This document shows, piece by piece, positions 9,060-16,400 of a stretch of DNA of 17,311 bases (positions within the stretch are counted from its first letter, which is position 1; each line of letters begins with the position of its first letter). Source of the DNA: Pedobacter schmidteae (lineage in GTDB: Bacteria; Bacteroidota; Bacteroidia; Sphingobacteriales; Sphingobacteriaceae); contig CAMDQV010000013.1 of assembly GCA_945906015.1 (NCBI GenBank), positions 1-17,311 of the forward strand, written 5' to 3'. Under the pieces are notes generated by a model. It was not told where the DNA came from. It made no database searches and was given only the letters and a program-made list of their open reading frames with translations. A program made the translations under genes and the position numbers.

Positions 9060-9823
9060 TGAGTAATAATATGAATTTGACATTAAAGGTTTGGCGTCAA
9101 AAAAATGCGAAAGCAAAAGGTGAATTAGTTTCATATCAGGCCGACCATGTTTCTCCGGATATGTCATTTCTGGAAATGCTTGATGTTGTAAACGAAGGGC
9201 TGATCAAGAAAGGAGATGATCCAATTCACTTTGATCATGATTGCCGCGAGGGTATCTGCGGATCCTGTTCGTTGCATATTAATGGAAGACCACATGGACC
9301 TAAGAAAGGTATCACTACTTGTCAGTTGCATATGCGTAGCTTTAATGATAAAGATACTATCGTTATAGAGCCATGGCGCGCTGAAGGATTTCCAGTAATA
9401 AAAGATCTTTCAACAGACCGTTCAGCATTTGATCGGATTCAGGTAGCTGGAGGATTTATTTCTGTAAATACAGGTGGAGCTCCTGATGCTAATGTTATTC
9501 CTATTCCAAAGGTTGTAGCCGACGAAGCATTTAATTCTGCTACTTGTATTGGATGTGGCGCTTGTGTTGCAGCATGTAAAAATGCTTCTGCAATGCTGTT
9601 TGTTTCAGCAAAGGTATCTCAATTAGCATTACTGCCACAAGGACAGCCCGAGCGTTATCGCCGTGTACAGGCTATGGTTGCACAAATGGATGCTGAAGGT
9701 TTTGGAAGTTGTACCAATACTGGTGCTTGTGAAGCCGAATGCCCTAAAGAAATATCAATTACAAATATTGCAAGAATGAACCGCGATTATTTTACTGCAA
9801 AACTTTTAAAGTCAGAAGAATAG
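9059..9823 (+). CDS. sdhB: succinate dehydrogenase iron-sulfur subunit
   Basis: Carries electrons from FAD in SdhA to haem b and quinone in SdhC. The 254 residues hold the [2Fe-2S] ligands C62, C67, C70 (CREGICGSC) and C88 in the N-terminal ferredoxin domain. The C-terminal domain has CIGCGACVAAC (C163, C166, C169, C173) and then C218, C224 and C228. By the usual pattern C163, C166, C169 and C228 bind [4Fe-4S], while C173, C218 and C224 bind [3Fe-4S]. The chosen start gives MSNNMNLTLK; a second ATG four codons in is also possible. This is the last gene of sdhCAB and is followed by a strong terminator. Confidence 0.97.
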   Translation: MSNNMNLTLKVWRQKNAKAKGELVSYQADHVSPDMSFLEMLDVVNEGLIKKGDDPIHFDHDCREGICGSCSLHINGRPHGPKKGITTCQLHMRSFNDKDTIVIEPWRAEGFPVIKDLSTDRSAFDRIQVAGGFISVNTGGAPDANVIPIPKVVADEAFNSATCIGCGACVAACKNASAMLFVSAKVSQLALLPQGQPERYRRVQAMVAQMDAEGFGSCTNTGACEAECPKEISITNIARMNRDYFTAKLLKSEE

Positions 9824-9852
9824 TTTAAGGATTAATTCTAAAAAGATTTAAG

Positions 9853-9890
9853 AAGCTCAAATACTTATTTAGTGTTTGAGCTTTTTTTCT
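9853..9890 (+). terminator. Rho-independent terminator of sdhCAB
   Basis: A 12-pair stem with one G-U pair (AAGCTCAAATAC at 9853-9864, GTGTTTGAGCTT at 9872-9883) around a seven-base loop, followed at once by five more T's. It starts 30 bases after the sdhB stop. Confidence 0.9.
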
Positions 9891-9989
9891 ATATTTTATT
9901 TTAGCTTGTTATGTTTTTGGTAAAGCAATTAGTTAGAACTTTCTTTTCTATTGTTCATATCATTTACCATATGAAGTAAATCAGGAATA

Positions 9990-9997
9990 TATTTTTG
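9990..9997 (+). promoter_or_regulatory. candidate -7 element for the M28 peptidase gene
   Basis: TATTTTTG matches TAnnTTTG and would place the transcript start near 10004, giving a leader of about 57 bases. No TTG lies at the expected distance upstream, so the call rests on the -7 element and its location in the gap after the sdh terminator. Confidence 0.35.
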
Positions 9998-10060
9998 TAT
10001 AAAAAGTGTATTAATTTACTTGTTTTTTTAATTAGAAATTAGCTTAACTATACTTATAAT

Positions 10061-11410
10061 ATGAGATACATCTTATCAATTATTTTAATTGCATCAGGTT
10101 TTAATAGCTGGTCGCAAACTACAATTATCAGGCAGGATCAGCAGATCAAAACAATGGTTGAAGAGGTATCTTCTCAAAACATTGAATCCATCGTCAGGAA
10201 ATTAGTAAGTTTTCAAACCCGCCATAGCATGAGCGATACCTTAAGTGCCACTACTGGCATTGGCGCAGCTCGTAATTGGATTAAGTCAGAGTTAGAACGT
10301 TATTCTGCAGCTTCGGGAGGGAGGCTTAAGGTTGAGTTTGATACATTCACTCAGGCTGCTGATGGCAAAAGGATTGCTACTCCTACGGTTATGAAAAATG
10401 TATTGGGGATACTTCCGGGAACTGACCCTGCAGATGACCGTGTATTTATTGTATCAGGCCATTATGATTCTAGGGCATCGGATGTAAACGATTCTAAAAT
10501 TTTTGCTCCTGGCGCCAATGATGATGCCTCAGGAACAGCTGCTGCTATGGAGCTGGCCAGGGTAATGAGTAAGTTTAAGTTTAATTGCACACTGATTTTT
10601 GTAGCCATGGTTGCTGAAGAGCAAGGTTTATATGGGGCAGCCAATCTTGCAAAACGAGCAAAAGCAGAAGGTTGGAATGTAGCTGGTATGATCACCAATG
10701 ATATTGTGGGTAATACATATGGTATTGAAACCGGTTTAAAGGATAATAACAGTGTTAGGATATTCAGTGAGGGAGTGTCAGTTGTTGAAAGCCCTGAAGA
10801 AGCGGTTCGACGTGCAAGTACAGGATCAGAGAATGATGGTAATGCAAGGCAATTTGCAAGATATTTTAAGGAAGTTGGTGAGCGATATGTGGAGCAGTTA
10901 GATGTTAAGCTGATCTATCGTCGCGACAGGTATCTCAGGGGTGGTGATCATACGCCTTTTTCTCAGCTTGGTTTCGCAGGAATAAGGGTTACCGAAATGA
11001 ATGAAAATTTTGATCGTCAGCATCAAACAGTCCGTAAAGAAAATGGTACTGATTATGGTGATTTACCTGATTTTGTAGATTATGAATATACCCGCAAAGT
11101 AACCCGAATGAATTTGGCATCGCTTGCTAATCTAGCTTTAGCGCCAAGAGAACCTCAAAAGGTGGGCATTGTAACCAGTGGTTTGACGAATAAAACTGAA
11201 CTTAGGTGGGAACTCCCTGCCGGTGAAAGACCTATTGGTTATTATGTGGTGATGAGAGAAACAAGTAGTCCTGTTTGGCAGAAAAAGTTTTTTGTTACCG
11301 ATACAAAAGCAATTCTCAATTATTCAAAAGACAACTATTACTTTGGTATACAGTCAGTTGATAGTGATGGGCATGAAAGTTTGGTGGTGATTCCCCGCTC
11401 AGTACGTTAA
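10061..11410 (+). CDS. secreted M28-family zinc aminopeptidase-like protein
   Basis: A 449-residue predicted exported metallopeptidase. The N-terminus (residues 1-19, MRYILSIILIASGFNSWSQ) looks like a signal peptide with cleavage after the Q or nearby. The M28 two-zinc core is complete: H134 (SGHYDSR), bridging D154 (GANDDASG), E186 as general base and E187 as ligand (VAEEQG), D214 (TNDIVGN) and H297 (GGDHTPF). Residues from about 365 to 449 form a separate beta-rich tail (ELRWELPAGERPIGYYVVMRE) that resembles a fibronectin-III-like domain. The family removes N-terminal residues from peptides; the actual substrate cannot be told. It stands alone between the sdh terminator and a convergent small open frame. 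Confidence 0.9.
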   Translation: MRYILSIILIASGFNSWSQTTIIRQDQQIKTMVEEVSSQNIESIVRKLVSFQTRHSMSDTLSATTGIGAARNWIKSELERYSAASGGRLKVEFDTFTQAADGKRIATPTVMKNVLGILPGTDPADDRVFIVSGHYDSRASDVNDSKIFAPGANDDASGTAAAMELARVMSKFKFNCTLIFVAMVAEEQGLYGAANLAKRAKAEGWNVAGMITNDIVGNTYGIETGLKDNNSVRIFSEGVSVVESPEEAVRRASTGSENDGNARQFARYFKEVGERYVEQLDVKLIYRRDRYLRGGDHTPFSQLGFAGIRVTEMNENFDRQHQTVRKENGTDYGDLPDFVDYEYTRKVTRMNLASLANLALAPREPQKVGIVTSGLTNKTELRWELPAGERPIGYYVVMRETSSPVWQKKFFVTDTKAILNYSKDNYYFGIQSVDSDGHESLVVIPRSVR

Positions 11411-11587
11411 TTATTTTATAACTGCTTGTATAAGTGTCTTGACCAATGGAACTTGTAATTTTAAGCTCGCATTTTGTTTTTCAACAGGAATTTGGTTGTT
11501 TATACTTAATAAAAGAATTCCGATTAGAAGGAATAATGGGACTAACAACATGATGAATGGAGAAATACAGTTCGTCAACTTTTTCAT
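11411..11587 (-). CDS. possible 58-residue single-pass membrane peptide
   Basis: An ATG-started frame of 58 codons on the minus strand that ends against the stop codon of the peptidase gene on the other strand. It begins MKKLTN, followed by a strongly hydrophobic stretch of about 20 residues (about 8-28, rich in L, I, V and F), then NNQIPVEKQN and an amphipathic tail ending in VIK. A basic N-terminus followed by one membrane segment is typical of a small membrane protein or an uncleaved signal peptide. No Shine-Dalgarno or exact TAnnTTTG lies upstream. The opposite strand has a competing 84-codon frame. I do not recognise a family; function unknown. Confidence 0.35.
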   Translation of the reverse strand: MKKLTNCISPFIMLLVPLFLLIGILLLSINNQIPVEKQNASLKLQVPLVKTLIQAVIK

Positions 11588-11733
11588 TTTATCTATTTTT
11601 ATAGCACAAATGAATACCTATTTATTATCATCCTGCAATGTTTTAGACCAAAATGCCTATTTACAAGACAAACAATACATTTTTACTCTCTAAAGTTTAA
11701 TAGCTTATTTTTATGGTTTTGTAGAGTGCTTTT

Positions 11734-11767
11734 GACTGTTGGTCGAAACCAATGCCCTTCAACAGTC
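11734..11767 (+). promoter_or_regulatory. inverted repeat just upstream of the LytS-type kinase gene
   Basis: GACTGTTG (11734-11741) and CAACAGTC (11760-11767) are perfect inverted arms separated by 18 bases, ending 20 bases before the kinase start. A second short stem, TTGGT with ACCAA, overlaps the left arm, so two folds compete. It could be an operator or a structured leader. The rest of the gap (11588-11733) shows nothing clear beyond weak TATTTTTA-like elements. Confidence 0.3.
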
Positions 11768-11787
11768 TGAACTAATACTTTTAGCTT

Positions 11788-12792
11788 ATGAATAAATTGA
11801 AGCAGATAATACTTCATGCCATTATTTGGATAGCAATTGTACTATTCTTTATGTATAATAATGGCAGAATTGCATATTCAACTATAGTGATTTTTGTTTA
11901 TTTCGGAGTCATTAATATTTTGCTTTTTTATATTAATTACCTTATTATTCTTCCAACTTTTCTGAATCGAAAGAAATATTTATGGGTTGCGCTTTCAATC
12001 TTACTTCTTGTAATGGTAACCGCATTTATAAAATGCGGTCTAGCCTATTATTTCTATGATATAGTAATAAAAAGGAATGGAAGTAAGGTTGTTATAGACT
12101 TTTGGGATTATTATTCAAGCGCTGCATTTGTTAGTTGTTTCTTTATCTTTCTGAGTACGGTTTTGAAATTTATTCAGGATTGGTTTCTAAATGAAAAAGT
12201 TAAAAGTAATCTGGAAAACGAAAATTTAATTGCCGAACTCGCATTTTTAAAATCTCAAATAAACCCTCATTTTTTATTTAACTCTCTAAATAATATCTAT
12301 TCGCTCGCCTATCAGAAATCAGAGAAAACACCTGAAGCCATACTAAAGCTTTCTGAGATTATGAGATATATGCTTTATGAAAGCAATGAAGATAAAGTAG
12401 CACTATCTGATGAGATCAGATACCTTGAAAATTATATTGAACTTCAAAAGCTTAGATTCAAAGACAATATTTCTATTAAGTTTGATATAAATGGCGATCC
12501 TTTGGGACTAATGATTACTCCACTCGTGCTGATCTCTTTTGTAGAAAATGCCTTTAAACATGGCATTGCAACTGATATTGAAAATCCAATAAGCATTGTA
12601 CTCAATCTTTCAGACGATAAACTTTTGTTTCATGTAAGCAATATAAAGAGTTCAATGAATAAGGATATAACTGGAGGAATTGGCTTGCAGAATGTGCAAA
12701 GGCGACTTTCCCTTATATATAAAGATCGTTATCGCCTGCATATAGATGATAATAATGATATTTATAATTGTGAATTATATCTAAATTTATAG
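11788..12792 (+). CDS. LytS/YehU-type sensor histidine kinase
   Basis: A 334-residue membrane sensor kinase of the His_kinase plus HATPase_c class that pairs with LytTR regulators. Four hydrophobic helices lie at about 8-24, 32-55, 64-90 and 108-128, with no sizeable external sensor domain. A short coiled stretch (about 130-155) leads to the phosphoacceptor motif SQINPHFLFNSLNNI, with H161. The ATP-binding part has the N-box FVENAFKHG (N254) and a G-box GGIGLQNVQRR near 296-306. The C-terminus is short, as usual in this class. It is separated by one base from its regulator, so the two are almost certainly co-transcribed. The signal is unknown; the compact membrane domain suggests sensing within or at the membrane. 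Confidence 0.93.
   Translation: MNKLKQIILHAIIWIAIVLFFMYNNGRIAYSTIVIFVYFGVINILLFYINYLIILPTFLNRKKYLWVALSILLLVMVTAFIKCGLAYYFYDIVIKRNGSKVVIDFWDYYSSAAFVSCFFIFLSTVLKFIQDWFLNEKVKSNLENENLIAELAFLKSQINPHFLFNSLNNIYSLAYQKSEKTPEAILKLSEIMRYMLYESNEDKVALSDEIRYLENYIELQKLRFKDNISIKFDINGDPLGLMITPLVLISFVENAFKHGIATDIENPISIVLNLSDDKLLFHVSNIKSSMNKDITGGIGLQNVQRRLSLIYKDRYRLHIDDNNDIYNCELYLNL
12019..12039 (+). repeat. perfect hairpin inside the kinase coding sequence
   Basis: ACCGCATTT, ATA, AAATGCGGT: nine perfect base pairs with a three-base loop. It falls in the codons for the third membrane helix (VTAFIKCGL). No T-run follows. Confidence 0.7.
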
Positions 12793-12793
12793 G

Positions 12794-13513
12794 ATGATAC
12801 GCTGTCTGGTTGTTGACGATGAGCCACTTGCTCTGGATATTTTAGAAGATTATATCAGTAAGGTTCCATTTCTGACTCTTGTAAAGACTACTACCAGTGC
12901 TATTGAGGGCTTGTCTCTTGTGCAAAATGATGCTATAGACCTAGTTTTTCTTGATGTGCAGATGCCCGAGCTGACCGGTATACAGTTTTTAAAGATCATC
13001 AATGGTAAATGTGATGTAATACTCACAACCGCATATTCTCAGTATGCTCTTGATGGATATGATCTTGATGTGGTAGATTACTTATTAAAGCCAATTGCGT
13101 TTGATCGATTTTATAAGGCCGCACAAAAAGTGCTTCAGAGTTCAGGAAACACTAACTCTTCAGCTCCTGAAGTACTTTCAGTTCAAAAAAATCACGACTT
13201 TATTTTTGTAAAAACCGAACACAAAATTCAGAAGATTTATCTTGATGATATACTTTATATTGAAGGGCTTAAAGATTACATTTCCATATTTACCAGATCT
13301 GAAAGGATTATTACCCTGCAGAATATGAAGAAAATGGAAGAATCCTTACCTTCAAAATCGTTTATAAGAGTCCATAAATCATACATAATTGCTCTGGGTA
13401 AAATAGAAAGTATAGAACGAAGCCGAATCCAGATCGGTGAAAAAATAATACCAATTGGGGATACCTACCGGGAGTATTTTTTTAAGCAGATTGAAAATAA
13501 AAATATTGGGTAA
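12794..13513 (+). CDS. LytTR-family DNA-binding response regulator
   Basis: A 239-residue cytoplasmic regulator that is the partner of the preceding kinase. The receiver domain (about 1-115) has the acidic pocket D8, D9, the phosphoacceptor D54 (VFLDVQMPE), T79 and K99 (LLKP). The C-terminal LytTR domain (about 135-235) has the conserved DILYIEGLKDYI and FIRVHKSYIIA segments. LytTR proteins bind direct repeats rather than palindromes. The start ATG is one base after the kinase stop, suggesting coupled translation. It ends 17 bases before a convergent acyltransferase gene, with no terminator seen between them. Target genes cannot be read from the window. Confidence 0.95.
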   Translation: MIRCLVVDDEPLALDILEDYISKVPFLTLVKTTTSAIEGLSLVQNDAIDLVFLDVQMPELTGIQFLKIINGKCDVILTTAYSQYALDGYDLDVVDYLLKPIAFDRFYKAAQKVLQSSGNTNSSAPEVLSVQKNHDFIFVKTEHKIQKIYLDDILYIEGLKDYISIFTRSERIITLQNMKKMEESLPSKSFIRVHKSYIIALGKIESIERSRIQIGEKIIPIGDTYREYFFKQIENKNIG

Positions 13514-13530
13514 ACACCTATAGACATTTA

Positions 13531-14259
13531 TTACAATGCCTTTCTGATTGCTTTTTCTGCGGCATCTACAATTTCTTCCATTGTTTTATTGCCTGGTTCA
13601 AATGGTTCTAGTATCTCCCACGTTATTTTTTGTCCGGTACTCAATGGAAATTTGCCATATTGGACCATTTTCCATGAACCATTAATTGCAATAGGGACTA
13701 GTAGTGCCTCAGGTACTTTTTTTAATAATGTGGCTACCCCACCTACTGCAAAAGTTTTTATTTGTCCATTATTTGCTCTCGTCCCTTCCGGAAAAATAAC
13801 TGTTGACCAGTTGAATTTTTTCATTCTTTCGGCCAATTTTATGATTTCCGAAACGGCTTGTTTACTGTCTTTCCTGTCAATATTAGCGCCACCGCCGTAT
13901 TTCAAATTAAATGATATGCTAGGTATACCCTTTGTCAATTCTATTTTTGAAATGAACTTTGCGTGGTAGCTTCTTAGAAACCAGATCAATGCAGGGATAT
14001 CATACATACTTTGATGATTAGCAATAAAGATAATTGGTCTGTTAGTTGGTAAATCATATGGATTTTTAAATTTTATTCTACTCCCCAATATATAATAGGT
14101 GCCTAATAGAAAGAAATTTAATACATCTACAGATTTTTTATGCCCTTTCTGGCCTCCCAATTTTAAACAAAGCCACTGTATTGGATGGAACAAGAAGAGC
14201 AACATGCCAAATAGTAAATAATGTATTGGAGTGAGTATATAGCCAAATAGTTTATTCAT
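13531..14259 (-). CDS. 1-acyl-sn-glycerol-3-phosphate acyltransferase (PlsC family)
   Basis: Transfers an acyl chain to lysophosphatidate, giving phosphatidate for membrane phospholipids. The 242 residues include hydrophobic segments near the N-terminus (about 5-30 and 45-60) that would hold it at the inner membrane. The acyltransferase motifs are all present: NHQSMYD (H82, D87), GGANIDR (123-129), FPEGTR (156-161) and VPI (188-190). It lies 45 bases downstream of the Nudix gene on the same strand and is probably in one transcript with it. Other lysolipid acceptors are possible, since PlsC paralogues for ornithine lipids and similar lipids share these motifs. Confidence 0.92.
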   Translation of the reverse strand: MNKLFGYILTPIHYLLFGMLLFLFHPIQWLCLKLGGQKGHKKSVDVLNFFLLGTYYILGSRIKFKNPYDLPTNRPIIFIANHQSMYDIPALIWFLRSYHAKFISKIELTKGIPSISFNLKYGGGANIDRKDSKQAVSEIIKLAERMKKFNWSTVIFPEGTRANNGQIKTFAVGGVATLLKKVPEALLVPIAINGSWKMVQYGKFPLSTGQKITWEILEPFEPGNKTMEEIVDAAEKAIRKAL

Positions 14260-14304
14260 GTATCTTAATTTACCTGGTAAAATTATTTTCTGATTTGATT
14301 TTTA

Positions 14305-14856
14305 TCAACTAAAGTGCGTAATCTTTAGTTTTAAGATGGCAGCAACACTAAGTGAGTCAGTTATTTCTCCATTCAAAACCATTTGATATGCTTGCATAAA
14401 TGGTATTTTTTTAAGAGCGAGCTCTTCACTTTCTTCTGGTTTTGATTCTCTAAAGCTTAAGTTCTGAGCAAGGAATATGATGCCAAGTTCATCACTCACA
14501 GAATTAGAAAGGTGTATCTTTTGGATTTCTGTCCACGATTCTGCCTCAATACCTGTTTCCTCTAGAAGTTCGCGTTTTGCTGAGATTCGGGGGTCAATGT
14601 TTTCTTGTCCGCCACCTTCAGGAATTTCCCAACTGTAAGTTTTCAAAGGAAAGCGATATTGACCAACAAGCCAGGTATTATTCGAATCATCTAAAACAAT
14701 AATCCCAATTGCCAGATTTTTGAAATGAACTTCTCCATAAATACCCTTTCCACCACCCGGATTGATTACTTGGTGCTCTGTTAAACTGATCCATGGGTTA
14801 TCATAGATCTTTTTACTGGAAAGTGTTTGCCATGGGTTAATGTCTGGTTCTTTCAT
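14305..14856 (-). CDS. Nudix hydrolase, ADP-ribose pyrophosphatase-like
   Basis: A 183-residue Nudix protein that probably hydrolyses ADP-ribose or another nucleoside diphosphate sugar. The length and the WEIPEGGG lead-in to the Nudix box resemble NudF-type ADP-ribose pyrophosphatases. The Nudix box begins at G81 and contains the intact catalytic helix RELLEETGI at 95-103. The position that is normally the first Glu of GX5E is I87 here, with E85 two residues earlier. I start it at the ATG giving MKEPDIN; the codon just before is TTG and could be an alternative start. A terminator for the upstream gene metK ends only about ten bases before this start, so the gene needs readthrough or a promoter inside metK; I saw no clear one. 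Confidence 0.88.
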   Translation of the reverse strand: MKEPDINPWQTLSSKKIYDNPWISLTEHQVINPGGGKGIYGEVHFKNLAIGIIVLDDSNNTWLVGQYRFPLKTYSWEIPEGGGQENIDPRISAKRELLEETGIEAESWTEIQKIHLSNSVSDELGIIFLAQNLSFRESKPEESEELALKKIPFMQAYQMVLNGEITDSLSVAAILKLKITHFS

Positions 14857-14865
14857 CAATACAAT

Positions 14866-14907
14866 ATTAAAAAAGAAGCCTTCATTCTGGAAAGAAAGAA
14901 GGCTTTT
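14866..14907 (-). terminator. Rho-independent terminator of metK
   Basis: On the minus strand, AAGCCTTC (14905-14898) pairs with GAAGGCTT (14883-14876), extended by a G-U and an A-T pair to ten pairs, around a 14-base loop. It is followed by CTTTTTTAATATT. It lies 17 bases after the metK stop. Confidence 0.8.
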
Positions 14908-14923
14908 AGATATAAAAAAACGA

Positions 14924-16180
14924 TTAAGCCAAGTGGAAGACTTTTTTTACTTTATCTATATAATCAAGTTTTTCCCAAGTAAATAACTCAACATCTACGG
15001 TCTTTTCTTCGCCGTTTGAACCTTTAAAGGTTTTGGTTACTACTTCATTGGTACGGCCCATATGTCCATAGGCTGCAGTTTCAGAATAGATTGGATTACG
15101 AAGTTTTAAACGGGTTTCAATTCCGTAAGGAGTCATATCAAAAATTGAAGCTATTTTTTGAGCGATTTCACCATCGTTAAAATTAACTTTTGCAGTTCCG
15201 TAAGTATCTACAAAGATTCCCATTGGGTCCTTAACTCCGATTGCATAAGATACCTGCACAAGGATTTCACTACAAACTCCTGCTGCAACAAGATTTTTAG
15301 CGATATGACGGGTAGCATAAGCAGCAGAACGATCCACTTTTGACGGGTCTTTTCCTGAGAATGCCCCACCACCATGTGCACCTTTTCCACCATAAGTATC
15401 AACTATGATCTTACGACCAGTTAAACCTGTATCTCCATGAGGTCCACCAATTACGAATTTACCTGTAGGATTAATATGGTACTTTATTGCATCAGTAAAT
15501 AAAGCCTGAAGTTCAGGTTTAAGCTGTGCTTTAATCCTAGGAATTAATATTGAAACAATATCCTGTTGGATCTTTTTCTGCATATTTCCCTCTGAATCGA
15601 AATCGTCATGCTGAGTAGATACAACTATGGCATCGATACGAACAGGCTTATGATCATCGCTGTATTCAATGGTTACCTGCGATTTTGCATCTGGACGAAG
15701 GTATTTAATAGATGAATTCTCTCTTCTTAGAATAGCAAGTTCTGTTAAGATCTTATGAGCCAAATCTAATGCGAGCGGCATGTAGTTTTCAGTCTCATTA
15801 GTTGCATAACCAAACATCATACCTTGATCACCGGCACCCTGATCTTGTTTATTTACACGATCAACACCTTGGTTGATATCTGCTGATTGCTCATGGATTG
15901 CAGAAATAACACCACATGAATCAGCTTCGAACATATATTCTGCTTTTGTGTAGCCAATTTTACGTATCACATCACGTGCAATTTTCTGAACATCCAGATA
16001 GACCTGAGATTTTACTTCGCCAGCTAATACAACAAGTCCGGTGGTTACCAAGGTTTCACAGGCAACTTTAGATTCTGCATCCCAAGCAAGAAAATTATCA
16101 ATTAATGCATCTGAAATCTGATCAGCTACCTTGTCTGGGTGCCCTTCGGATACAGATTCTGAGGTAAATAAATAAGGCAT
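14924..16180 (-). CDS. metK: S-adenosylmethionine synthetase
   Basis: Makes S-adenosylmethionine from methionine and ATP in the cytoplasm. With the start chosen here the protein has 418 residues, close to the family norm. Motifs: SEGHPDKVADQ at 11-21 (H14, D16), the signature GAGDQGMMFGYA at 115-126, the phosphate-loop signature GGGAFSGKDPSKVDRS at 270-285, and GRKIIVDTYGG at 255-265. The open frame runs upstream another 50 codons to an ATG at 16328-16330. I reject that start because the extra residues are unlike MetK, include a Cys-rich, non-conserved stretch, and cover the candidate SAM-II riboswitch and the expected transcript start. MPYLFTSESVSEGHPDK is the usual MetK N-terminus. It diverges from the lipid kinase gene. 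Confidence 0.96.
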   Translation of the reverse strand: MPYLFTSESVSEGHPDKVADQISDALIDNFLAWDAESKVACETLVTTGLVVLAGEVKSQVYLDVQKIARDVIRKIGYTKAEYMFEADSCGVISAIHEQSADINQGVDRVNKQDQGAGDQGMMFGYATNETENYMPLALDLAHKILTELAILRRENSSIKYLRPDAKSQVTIEYSDDHKPVRIDAIVVSTQHDDFDSEGNMQKKIQQDIVSILIPRIKAQLKPELQALFTDAIKYHINPTGKFVIGGPHGDTGLTGRKIIVDTYGGKGAHGGGAFSGKDPSKVDRSAAYATRHIAKNLVAAGVCSEILVQVSYAIGVKDPMGIFVDTYGTAKVNFNDGEIAQKIASIFDMTPYGIETRLKLRNPIYSETAAYGHMGRTNEVVTKTFKGSNGEEKTVDVELFTWEKLDYIDKVKKVFHLA

Positions 16181-16267
16181 AGAAGTTTGATTAAATATTA
16201 AAAATAAATAGACAGTTAAATTAATGCAGTAAAATGGAAATTGACTTGACCGGAGTAAAAATTGGCA

Positions 16268-16320
16268 GCATGTTTTAGCACTTTTTTTTACGTGGTTGCA
16301 ATCAACGCAAATCGATCCAC
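16268..16320 (-). promoter_or_regulatory. candidate SAM-II riboswitch in the metK leader
   Basis: Read on the minus strand, the segment has the conserved SAM-II blocks in the right order. GTGG (16320-16317) pairs with CCAC (16295-16292) as P1. In the loop, GATTT is at 16313-16309 and ATTGCA at 16302-16297. After P1 comes TAAA, then GCTAAAA (16279-16273). The pseudoknot strand is GCGT (16308-16305) with ATGC (16271-16268), four pairs including one G-U, at the position where the classic metX aptamer pairs CC with GG. The order resembles that aptamer from memory. Differences: three extra bases (ATC) between P1 and GATTT, a short P1, and about 87 bases from the element to the ATG. Feedback by SAM on metK makes biological sense. 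Confidence 0.58.
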
Positions 16321-16332
16321 TTTTTTGCATAG

Positions 16333-16340
16333 CAAAAGTA
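16333..16340 (-). promoter_or_regulatory. candidate -7 element of the metK promoter
   Basis: Minus-strand TACTTTTG matches TAnnTTTG exactly. Transcription would start near 16327, a few bases before the riboswitch P1 and about 145 bases before the metK start codon. The -33 element is poor (TTA 17 bases upstream in place of TTG). Confidence 0.5.
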
Positions 16341-16372
16341 GGATTAATATTATGTTCTAAAAAATTTAAGAG

Positions 16373-16380
16373 TATTTTTG
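16373..16380 (+). promoter_or_regulatory. candidate -7 element of the lipid kinase promoter
   Basis: TATTTTTG matches TAnnTTTG and lies 20 bases before the TTG start, implying a very short leader. No good -33 TTG is present. It is back-to-back with the metK element, so the two promoters share about 30 bases of upstream DNA. Confidence 0.45.
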
Positions 16381-16400
16381 ATGTTTAATTCTAAATTAAA

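Noticed and set aside
11439..11693. 84-codon frame on the plus strand after the peptidase gene
   Set aside because: Composition is not protein-like, no promoter or family motif, and it is antisense to a more convincing membrane-peptide frame.
14857..14859. TTG start for the Nudix gene one codon before the ATG
   Set aside because: An ATG follows at once and is the simpler start.
16281..16326. Plus-strand terminator (GTGG...CCAC then TTTTTT) in the metK-kinase gap
   Set aside because: No plus-strand gene lies upstream to be terminated; the same bases fit the minus-strand riboswitch P1.
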